The notes under the pieces were generated by a model, which saw nothing but the letters and a program-made list of their open reading frames with translations, did no database searches and was not told where the DNA came from. A DNA stretch of 64,000 nucleotides from Blepharisma stoltei (taxonomy: Eukaryota > Ciliophora > Heterotrichea > Heterotrichida > Blepharismidae): assembly GCA_914767885.1 (NCBI GenBank), contig CAJZBQ010000047.1:620001-684000 (forward strand). Reading direction: 5' to 3'. Made by a program: the position numbers and the translations under genes. Shown here one piece after another: positions 35,701 to 45,060 of this stretch (position 1 is its first letter; each line of letters opens with the position of its first letter).

Positions 35701-36849
35701 ATGGAATCTCGAAAACCTGATGCGTGGGGAGTTAAAGAAGTCAGCGAGTGGCTCTCATCTCTTGAACTTGGCCAATATAAACAAAAATTTGAAGCACTGT
35801 CAATAGATGGGATGCTACTTTTTGAAATGACCGACCAAGATCTTCTGAATGATCTAGAAGTGCCTGTAAGGCTGCATCGATTCAAAATACTCGAAAACAT
35901 TAAGAAGCTCAAAGAGCACTGTCTTTCTAATCAGCGACAGCAAGATCCAGAAGATAGCTCTCAGCAGCAAGCCAATTCAAGGGCAATCCCAGCTGAAATC
36001 GAAGAAATCAAATGAGAAATGCTAGTTTTAAAAGCAGTTGAAGGACAGCTACTCAACAACACTTTCCTAATCGGTGCCGAAGGCGCATCAATTGGTAGAA
36101 ATTCTGCCTCTAACGATATCGTTATTGGTGAAAGTTTTGTAAGTCGAAAACACTGCGAAATCCGATTTAATCAACCAACCAATCAATTCTTATTGACTGA
36201 TACTGGAAGCACCACAGGGACTTTTCTTATGGTAAGGCAGCCTTTGCGTCTTGAGCTAGGAATGATGTTCCAAATGGGCTTAAGCGAATTTAAAGTAAAT
36301 AATGTCCGATATAACCCCTATGGAAAAATCACATCACTTGAATTAGCCATTTATGAAGGGCCTGCAAGACAAAATGCAATTAATGTTAGTGCAGAAGGAC
36401 TAACTATTGGGAGAGACATAGCAAATGCTTATTGTATCAGAGAAGATTCACAAATGAGCTCGTTTCATGGAAAAATCACTTATGATAATGGAACTTTTTA
36501 TTTGGCTGATATAGGCTCAACAAATAGAACTTGGAGAAGACTGAGTGGGGAAGGGCAAAAAAGTGAACCTTATCCTTTGTTGGTTGGAGATGTAATTAAA
36601 ATTGGATCAACTGTCCTTGTTGTGCAGCTTCCTGATAGCTCTCAATTGCCTTCAGTGATAAGTTCTTCTGAAAAAGAAACAGGCGAATCTGTAGTTGATG
36701 ATGCAGCCTGCAAAATTTGTTTCACGAGAGAGCTAAATGTTGCATGCTATCCATGTGGGCATATGTTCTGCGATTTCTGTGTTTCAAAATCCCATAACTG
36801 CCCTATCTGTAGAAAATATGTGCAAGACCTGGTCAAGCTGTATAAATAA
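35701..36849 (+). CDS. SAM-FHA-FHA-RING protein (putative E3 ubiquitin ligase)
   Basis: 382 residues, no IES or intron; TGA Trp at 36013-36015. SAM domain about residues 5-70 (WGVKEVSEWLSSLELGQYKQ). First FHA about 110-195 (IGRNSASNDI, SFVSRKHCEI, TDTGSTTGTF). Second FHA about 220-320 (IGRD, MSSFHGKI, DIGSTNRTW). C-terminal RING (CKICFTRELNVACYPCGHMF, CDFC, CPIC). FHA modules bind phospho-threonine, SAM oligomerises, RING recruits E2. An architecture like CHFR/RNF8 but with two FHAs and a SAM. Inferred role: phosphorylation-directed ubiquitination. Confidence 0.9.
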
Positions 36850-36979
36850 AGTTAATAAAATACTATCATGCGCATAACAAATTATAATCTCATTTGAAGT
36901 CTTGATCTAAAAAATCCTTTAAAGCCCAGTCATATTTATACGATCTCTTAAATTCAAACTTTTTTAGAATAAACAATAA

Positions 36980-39608
36980 CTATTTATTGGATTTACTAAT
37001 AAATACTGGTTTGAATGTACACTTATTCATTTCTTCATTTATTTTCACTTCTTTTAATTTTTTTATTTTGTCATCTTTTAGCTTACTCCCCTCCCCCTTG
37101 ATCAAACGACTCGCCATCGTTCGATCAAGGATGGGGGTTAAAAAAATTTTATATATATATTTTTATTTACTTTTAAATAAGAGGGTTAAGAGCATTTAAT
37201 AATTATTTTTACAGCAAAAAATTGAATTAATTTCAGAAAAATACCAATTTTTAATATTTTTATTTATTAGTTACCCTTTTAAACTGTATAAATTTTAATT
37301 TGTTCCTTATTGGATTAATTTTTTTTTTTTAAATTTTAAAGAATCTCTATTTTATTAGATTATTGAGTTTTTAAGCCTAGGTATAACTAAATCACTTCGG
37401 ATGATTGATTCCGTAGCTTTTGTCGTCTCAAAGCTCTGAAAACAACTTTATTAGGTACATCTCCCAAGCTTTTGATAACTAATATATTTTTTATATATAT
37501 AAAAATCTGCATGATATGAAAATCGTTCGATCAAGGATGGGGGTTAATTTCCCCAATTTTTAGGAATTTTTACAGTCAATCGTTCGATCAAGGATGGGGG
37601 GAGTTAGAAGTGTTCATCAGTCTTTCATAAAAGTCTTGGCTTCTGGACGTCCTGCTTTTTGCCATAATTTTACCTGATCCTAAGCTGATAAATGATTTTT
37701 TTTCTGTTTTTTCAAGCTCAACTTTGGTTTCTCTTTTAAATATCTGAGCCCTTTCTTCAATTGTCATTTGCTTCATAAAATCTTCAAGCTTTGCTATAAA
37801 TTTGTGAAAATTCAATACCTCATTACTACAATCTAAATCAGTGAAAAATGGAGTTAAAATATGCATAATTTTTTGATCTAAATTTTCTTTATTTATATGC
37901 TCAGAAGAAATATGTCCATCTCTATCTGAGTCCAGTATGTTAAATAATTTTTCATACTGTTTCTCTTTGAATTGCTTATAAATTGCTTTGGAATTTTCAC
38001 TAGATTTTTGTGCCATTGCTGTGGCTTTTCAAAACTCATTTGTCTGCTCATTTGCTTTATCAATCATATTTAAATGCTTGTCTCTTTGGGAATATAGGTG
38101 CTCCCAAATAGGGACACTAGAATCTCCTCTTTCTTTTGATGTAGACTTAACATGAGGATGAAAAAGCTCTTGTCCTGTAGCTTTGTCAACTGAGACATCC
38201 GATTTATGTCTTAGATGCTGTATTTTGGCATCAATTGTGAATCTCAAATTATAAAGTCTGCCGAATACTTCTTCTCTACTGTTTGAAGCAGATTTTTGGC
38301 TTATTCTGGGACTATTCAGAGAAATTGATTTTTCGGAACTTGACTTGCTCCTCGATCGCTTTATCTCAGCTTCTTTATACAAATAATCTTTGCCCACGAT
38401 ACGATTTTTAGTTGCAATTGTTTCAATGATTCTTGGAGAAAAAGAGCATTCTTTCAGTTCTTCCTTCAAAACATCTTGTCTTAGAGTGTTTAGCTTTATT
38501 TGGTAGTCTTTTGCTTTATTAATAAGCAAATCTTCAGTTTTTTCATAGTTTCTAGGAACCATAAGCGTTGAATTCTTATTGATTTTAGGTTTAAACGTGC
38601 TTTCGCTTACTTTTTCTTCTTCTAGTTTATGTTTTATTTTCTCAGCGAACAAAAAAATTTTGTTCGCTCACGGAGGGGGGTTAATTTTTTTTTTAAAAAA
38701 AATTTATATATAAATTTTATAAAAAATATTTTTTTCGAAATTTAAAACAATCCTAATTTTGCAAAAATTGGGAAGCAAATATTAATTTAATTTGCAAAAT
38801 TTATGTTTTAAAACGCAATTTGTTTAAAATTAAACAGAATTAGCTCTAGATTTCATTATACTAATTATCACTTATATATCAAAATTTTTTTCCATTAAAA
38901 TTTTTTCTATTAAAAAAATTTTTGTTCACTCACGGAGGGTGGGTTTTTTGGTCAAAAAATGGCGATTTTTCTAATGGGTTTTTTGTTCGCTCACGGAGGG
39001 GGGGGGGGGAGTCAGCGTTTTTTTTTTAATTCTTCCTTTTTCCGGAGACCATTTACGTAAAGTCACTCTCCATGGTTTGCTGATGACGGTCGAGCTTTAA
39101 ACGTCGTATCTGGAGAAGGAGATAGAATTGGAGTTTTTTGAATCTTTTTGTACAATCGAGTATATACATTTTGCTTTGGTAATTTTTTAGCAATTTCATC
39201 TGATTTTTTATCAATTTTTGGAGTGTGTTTTTTATTAATAAGCATTTTATTAGTGTTTACAGCCTGTGGAGACGGTTTTGTAGGGGTTGAGAGAAACTCT
39301 GCTAGCAATGCAGAATCTGGTGAAGTCGAGGTAACGCGATTTTCAACCAGTTCTTTGTTAGATTTAATTATATTTGCCAATGATAATTCAAATGTTTTGT
39401 TTAGGTTGTGGCTGGCGGCAAATTTTTTGGCAATAATTTCAGGATCGTCATTTGAATGGACTACTAAATTAACTTGCTTTTCATTTCCTATTTCAATAGT
39501 CAACACAAAGAGCTCACTATTTTTTAAATTCTCATCTCCACTTGCTATTGGAGATTCGTCTGGGATATTAAAATCAATAGATTCAGACAAATCTGTGGGC
39601 TGATCCAT
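36980..39608 (-). CDS. FxPxI-repeat, EF-hand protein with N-terminal ubiquitin-like stretch
   Basis: N-terminus MDQPTDLSESIDFNIPDESP, then a beta-rich stretch (LFVLTIEIGNEKQVNLVV) like a ubiquitin-type fold. After the IES at 38642-39011 come F-x-P-x-I/V motifs (STFKPKIN, CSFSPRI, LFHPHVK, CTFKPVFI) common in protist cytoskeletal proteins, and one EF-hand loop (DSDRDGHISSEHI). A second IES (37083-37603) splits MNTS from KLKDDKIKKLKE; stop TAG at 36980. The first IES join is one base out of frame next to a 10-A run at about 39018-39027, probably a homopolymer miscall. About 578 residues. Confidence 0.75.
37083..37603. mobile_element. IES, 521 bp, second MITE family (TTGATCGAACGA ends), TTA-bounded
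   Basis: TTA lies at 37083 and 37604. Ends CTCCCCTCCCCCTTGATCAA and TTCGATCAAGGATGGGGGGA. The left end has a hairpin, and the right end has two copies of CGTTCGATCAAGGATGGGGG: the same design as the CTCCGTGAG family with a different sequence. Confidence 0.88.
38642..39011. mobile_element. IES, 370 bp, MITE with one truncated terminus, TCAGCG-bounded
   Basis: TCAGCG lies at 38642 and 39012. The left end lacks the usual CTCCC-CTCCG outer part and begins at the hairpin core GCGAACAAAAAAATTTTGTT. Confidence 0.8.
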
Positions 39609-39709
39609 GTTTCACAAATATTTACATATTTTTGAAGTAATTTAGTTTAAACCATTGACCTGATAAATTAATCAATAAAAATCATAATTTTTCCTTTTGA
39701 TTAGTTGTA

Positions 39710-39932
39710 GCCCGATCCCTATTATGGCTTGAGCTCTACTAACGGCTCAAAGATCTATGGGAACTTGGTGAGCCAGCATTTGTTGATAAAGCCAACTCTC
39801 AGATGGCAAATTCTCTTTTCATTGGAGATTGTTATATTTGGAGAGCTGACTTTACCAAAAATGTTGGCTCACTAAGTTCCATATGATGTCGGGAGGTCTC
39901 AATAGAGTCCGATTCAAAGCAGGGGTCGGGTT
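39710..39932. repeat. Foldback element, about 90-bp arms
   Basis: Arms about 39710-39800 and 39835-39931 are inverted (GGAACTTGGTGAGCCAGCAT versus its complement, ends CCCGATCCCT / GGGGTCGGG). Intergenic, upstream of the FxPxI gene; the rest of 39609-40105 is AT-rich. Confidence 0.8.
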
Positions 39933-40105
39933 ATAAATAAGATGCTATATCTCAAGAAAAATTAATTTTATCCTGCCAACTGCTACTCTAAGATTTATTT
40001 AACTGATAAAATATGAGAAATTTTATATGAATAAAATTGTTGAATCGATAAAGAAGAAGATTTTCAAGTTTGATTAATATAATTTCTAATTTTATAGCCA
40101 ATTTA

Positions 40106-42036
40106 CTAGATAAAAATTTTTTCATCATAAAAGTCAATACCTCCTGCTTTTCTTCTAATTTTCACCGGATAGTAAACTCCATTTCCAACGCTAGCTGAGG
40201 ATGTTAATGTTAATGCTGAATGTTTTAAGTCTCTACTTCCAGTAGCGTGTTGGCACAAGCGAATTGGGCGGACTTCCACCTCTGGTTCCTGAGCCCAGGC
40301 TGAAACCCCTGATTTCTCGGTAGTGGGTTGCCCTTTTTGTGTCCGCAGACCTTTGCCGGGCACCACCATTTCCAGCCCAGTCCCTTCGCCCGTCTAAGGA
40401 CAACTGTACCTATCCTGGCCGGTGTCGTCCTCTTTAAGGACCCTTTGAACCGGAGGGACCGCCTTGTATGTGAGTCTAGCCTGCCTCCCCTTTTACCAGG
40501 TCATCCCTGAGTAAAACTCAACCACTTCCGTGATTCGGGGCAAAGCCATCAATAGCAGCTTGATCAGGGAAATCACCCTAGTCCATTTCGGGCACCCACT
40601 GGCTAGGGCGCTGCTGGAAAAAGGATTCACGATTAACTGCCCATGGATCAGATCACAAATCAGTGGGTTTGTGTTTAAGCCCGTCGCCTCTGGGCTCCTA
40701 TATTGTTGGGCCATATCATTCCTCCTGAAAACCATGCCCGGATATAAATGGATTACCGTCACGCGAGAGGACGGGTCGGACGTCATCCACCATTTTATGT
40801 ATATGCTAGCTGAGGATATTGGCAATAAAACACTATAGTCCAGGACCATTTTTGGACCCTCTGTGAAATATGTGTCCATCCAACTGATGGACAGCAAACA
40901 GCTGCAAACTCTACTCCACATGCTGTTAAGCGATATATTAATTTTCACTTGCCAACTAATAGAGTTGAATTGTCAACTACTGTTGCCCAAACCTAATACA
41001 CAAAGTCTTGTAGCCCAGAGCGATCCAAAAGACACCTTGACTATAACTCTCACTTTGTTATAGACCAATTGTTTTTTGATCAAGGAAATTATATATTTTT
41101 AAAAATTATATTAATATACCAAATTTAACAAATTTCTGCCTCACAATAAGTTGACTAAAATTCAATAAAATTTGTTTGGTATTTTATTGTTATATTATTA
41201 ATTATATTCAAATATAATTTATATTCAAAAATATTTTTTGCATAATTTCTAAAAAAATATGATTTTCTAATGATTTTGCTTGTTAACCAATAAGGGGGGT
41301 TAATAATATTACTCCCAAAAATTTGCTTGAAATTATTCATCTTGCTGCCTGTATCAAAAACATTAAATCCTCCGATTCTCACTTCTAACGAACTTTGATT
41401 AGTAGCAATAAGCCATATATGAAAGAGGCTTAAACATATCAGTGAAAAGAACATTGAGATTCCGACAATAGTACTTAATAGCAGACAAATTGATAAATCT
41501 TCATCGCTATAATAAAGCTTAATTCCACTTGAAGTTCCTAAAATCAGCAAATCAATTGACGTATAAACCAAAAACTGAATAAAATATTTATGATTAAAGA
41601 ATCCAATACAGTTCCCTACTCAAGGACAATGATGATCCATTCTAAGTATGCATCTATCACATATTGAACAGTGATGAGTTCTGGGAGGTCTCGATTGATG
41701 GCATTTATTGCACATTCCTATTTTGGCAGCATAAACATCTGCTTCAATATGATCAGTTGTTAGACCTTCTGTTGTATTGTTAGGCAAAAAATCAAAATAT
41801 TCGGGAATTGTCCCTGGATCAGTTGCTACAACCCTGATGTAGCTTCATAGAATTAAAACCAAATCAAAGTGGAATATGGTATAGAGGAAGATCAGGGGTA
41901 TAGATAGCTTTTCAGATGATATAAAACTTGAATAAAAGCTAAGATATAGGAGAGCCACGACTATGAAAAAAGCGAGTGCTGGGATTCCATAGAGTACCCT
42001 AAGTGCGTAATTTTTATGGAATAGCATATTTAGCAA
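40106..42036 (-). CDS. DHHC-type palmitoyltransferase
   Basis: Four hydrophobic segments around a Cys-rich DHHC domain: [37 protein letters not shown] (TGA = Trp). After TM4 the TTxE-like region (ATNQSSLE) and NNFKQIFGS lead into a 473-bp IES (40835-41307). The C-terminus resumes as [11 protein letters not shown], is cut again by a 615-bp insert (40190-40804), and ends VGNGVYYPV...DEKIFI. LLPI-SS-G-G-YP is the usual DHHC C-terminal signature. Net 281 codons. Transfers palmitate to cytosolic Cys of membrane proteins; the MGCC and MGGC proteins in this window would be plausible clients. Confidence 0.9.
40190..40804. mobile_element. SINE/LINE-like IES, 615 bp, 13-bp target duplication
   Basis: GCTAGCTGAGGAT lies at 40190-40202 and 40805-40817. 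GC-rich. The right end shares AGGACGGGTCGGA and CCATTTTA with the 42.9-kb insert. Confidence 0.85.
40835..41307. mobile_element. IES, 473 bp, TA-bounded
   Basis: TA within CACTATAG and AATATTAC. Excision joins FGSN to SVLLPI in the DHHC gene. Open frames inside (minus) are not part of the protein. Confidence 0.75.
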
Positions 42037-42269
42037 AACAATATATAGCTGTTTTTTAATTTAAATCAGCTTATATATTTTTTGATGTAATGATGCATTA
42101 GATTAGTTACTTAATAAGTCTCACTTATTTAATTCTTGATTATTATTTCCTACACATTTAATTATTAATTTACTATTAAAATTTGCGATTTTATCAAGTT
42201 TCACTTATTTCTTCATTCAAAATAACTTGATGTGCATTGACATTTTTAGCAGTTATTCTTATCACTTGA

Positions 42270-45016
42270 ATGTCCTACCCAAAGGTTCCTCCTAAACAAG
42301 CCCAAACCACTGCAGCTCGTCTATCTGAGCAAAAGAAGCAGCGCTTACTCAAGCTTCAGGAGCGCGAAGATCTGAAAGGCATGCTAATCACTAAATTCAA
42401 GAAAAAGTACGGCGACAAAGTGCCCGGGTTCATTGACAAAGAAGTAGAAAATTTCATGAAGGCTGAAACCCTAACTGAAGCAAATCTGCAAAAACTCGAC
42501 GAAAGGATCCGCAAAAAGGCAGAGGGCGACTATGATACTCAATCAGTGAGATCTCATCAATCAGTTCCAAAATCTCAACAATCAGCTCCAAGTGTTCGCT
42601 CAGGTGTGTCTCAAAAATCAAAAGCATCACGTCAAACTCCTGTGGACCAGCAGTCAGACTTTGATGGCCTTTCAGTGACATCTTCACAGGTCACAGCTTC
42701 GTATGTCCCTGATGACAACGAAGACGAATGGGCAGCTATAATTGATCATGACACCTTAATGTATAGAGAAGAAGAAAGAGCGAGGCTTCGACGTGAAAAT
42801 GAAAATAAAGTCAAGCTCAAAAGAGAGCTTGATAGGCAGCTTGGTGAAAAAGAAATCAGAAAACATATGGAAGTGGAAGAAAATAAATTATATGATTAGA
42901 TTAGATTAGATTAATTAGTTTTAGCGGGTCACGGAGGTTTATTTCAGCCTCTACCCAGCGCTGCCAGCTTCAGGCTTGCGCCCTAAGCACCGGCTCTGTT
43001 GCTCACTCCATTTTCTGTCGACGTCACCAAAAAATGGTGACGTCGTCATCTGACAGGGAGACTCACCCAGGTACTCCTTTGATCAGGGTCTAGTGACCCG
43101 GCGCCGTCCTTTCTGGGAGGGGAAAAGTAGCCTTCCGGAGTCTTCTTCAGGTCCCCAAGCTCCACTACAAGCTTCCTCACTTCCTTCTAGTCCTGAAGTG
43201 TGACTCCTGATTCTGCGGCTCTGGTCTTCTCGTCTTTGTGAGAGGCAAAAAACCTTGTCGTGATGTCCCGACCAAGGTAAAAAAAACCCACCCTGGACAC
43301 AATATCCAGGCCCCGTTTACTTCTTAACCCCGTAGTCCCTGAGGGTACAGGAGAAGGACGGGTCGGATGGCTCGCCATTTTAATTGTGTTAAATTATATG
43401 AAGAAGCTCATAAATCTTAAATCACTTAATTAGCCTGACCCCTAGTCAGCCTCAAGATAAACAACTCAGTTTTACCACTTATTTGGTACCCATGTTGGGC
43501 ATTGGAGTGCGGCTCACATCCCCAAGATTATTCAGGAATCCAGAAATGCGCGGGAATCACTAGCAGCTTGGCGCGTTTCCTCATTCTTCTTTAGCGCTTG
43601 CTTGCCTAAGGATCTATCTTTTATATCAACAGTGGAAAGTAGTACAGCACGATAGGCAAAGAATGTGACAATGATCCCTGCCCTTTTCTTCCCCTTGTGC
43701 AAAAGTTAATGTAACACTTAATCCTATAATAATAAGGTTGGGTGAGGGAAAGGAAATCCACAGAGAGAATTACCGTTTCAGTGAAGCCATTTCATATTTA
43801 TATAGAGAAGCTCAAAAGAAAAACCTTGAAATGATGGAAGATAGAGAAAAGCAGAGAGATCAAGAATATAGAGATAAAATTATGCAGGAAAAAGCTTTGA
43901 GGGATAAACAGTTGCAAGAAGAAAAAAGAAGGAAAAAACTAGATGAAAGACAGCAAAAAGAATTGGACACCAAATTAGTGACAAGGCTCAAAGAAGAGCT
44001 TCAAAATGAGCAGATGAATTTTGAAGAGCGCAGACGTGAAGAAAGAGCTTATATGCAGCGGATGATGAGAGAAAACGAAGAAAATAAAAAGAAGCAGCAA
44101 GAATATAAAGAAAATGAAAGGCAAAATGATGTCAACTCGATGGAAGATTATGCAAGAATGCTTGATAGGCAAGAGCAAGACCGCCTTAACGAAATAAAAG
44201 CTCGTGAAGAGCGCCAACAGCAATTAATGGCCCGCATGGCTGATACAGTTCTAAAAGAGCAAGACCAGCGCAATAAAGAAGAAGACTTAATGCTTCTCAA
44301 GCAAATTGAAGAAAAAGAAAGACTCGAAAGACTAGAAGATGAAAGACGCTTCCAACGTCAGCAACTTCAAAAAGAAGAGCTAACTCTTCCTCCTTGAGCG
44401 AGCCAAGTAATTGGAAAAATCATTTTTTTATTGCTAAAAAAATCTCCCTCTGTGAGTGAACAAAAAAATATTTTAATATAAAAATTTTACTATAAAAATT
44501 ATTTTATAATTGTGCAATGAAATCTCTAGCTAATTTTGAATTTTAAACTGCTTTATTTTATTGAAAAATAAACTAATTTTGCTTTCAATTTTCATTTCTG
44601 CAAAAAAAAAATTTTACCATAAACAAAAAATTTTGATTGCTCACATTGGATTAATTTTTAAAGAAACTTGTAATTAAATTTTTCGCTTATGGAGGGGAGT
44701 AAGAAAATACTTGGATCAGCAAGTTGAAGATAAAAAGAAAAGAAAAGTCGCTGATAAAATGAACCATGAAGAGCAAGCAGATATGTGGAAGAAGGACTCT
44801 GAAGATTTCTTCAGACTGGAAGATGACAGGAAGAAAAGAGAAAAAGAAATTAATAAAGTCCATGCAGAAATGCTGAAGCAGCAAATGGCTGAAAAGGATT
44901 CAAAGAAAGCTAGAGCCAAAATGAACATGGAAGAAGTAAGAATGAATAGAGACTTATTGAAACAGATTAAACAAGGCAAAGAAGGGGAAGAAGGGGAAGA
45001 AGAACAAGTTGTTTAA
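42270..45016 (+). CDS. Coiled-coil TPH-like protein, three IESs
   Basis: 505 residues after removal of 42884-43389, 43402-43805 and 44381-44699. N-terminus MSYPKVPPKQAQTTAARLSE, a conserved-looking helical block (LITKFKKKYGDKVPGFIDKE), a Ser/Gln-rich linker, then continuous E/K/R/Q coiled coil (REEERARLRREN, KNLEMMEDREKQRDQEYR, HEEQADMWKKD). This resembles trichohyalin/plectin-homology (TPH) proteins of cilia such as CFAP53 and MNS1. The exact orthologue is not identified; axonemal function is an inference. The frame only closes when all three inserts are removed. Confidence 0.8.
42884..43389 (-). mobile_element. SINE-like IES, 506 bp, 12-bp target duplication, (CTAAT)n tail
   Basis: TAAATTATATGA lies at 42884-42895 and 43390-43401. 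On the minus strand it starts AAAATGGCGAGCC and contains GGTGAGTCTCCCTG and GACGTCACCATTTTT. It ends in ACTAATTAATCTAATCTAAT. Confidence 0.87.
43402..43805. mobile_element. IES, 404 bp, 9-bp direct repeat AGAAGCTCA, no TA in repeat
   Basis: AGAAGCTCA lies at 43402-43410 and 43806-43814, abutting the previous insert with a single base between. On the minus strand it begins near GAAATGGCTTCAC. Confidence 0.8.
44381..44699. mobile_element. IES, 319 bp, degenerate MITE, TAA-bounded
   Basis: TAA lies at 44381 and 44700. Ends CTCTTCCTCCTTGAGCG and CGCTTATGGAGGGGAG. Joins KEEL to RKYLDQQ. Confidence 0.87.
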
Positions 45017-45060
45017 GAGCTATAAGTTAGAAAAAATTAAAATTTAAATTGGAAAATAAT

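Noticed and set aside
37120-37140. GTTCGATCAAGG resembling a tRNA T-loop
   Set aside because: It is the repeated end motif of the second MITE family; no tRNA arms surround it.
40493-40948. Open frames of 100-150 codons across the 40.5-kb GC-rich region on both strands
   Set aside because: They run across insert boundaries; only the pieces restored by excision match a protein family (DHHC C-terminus).
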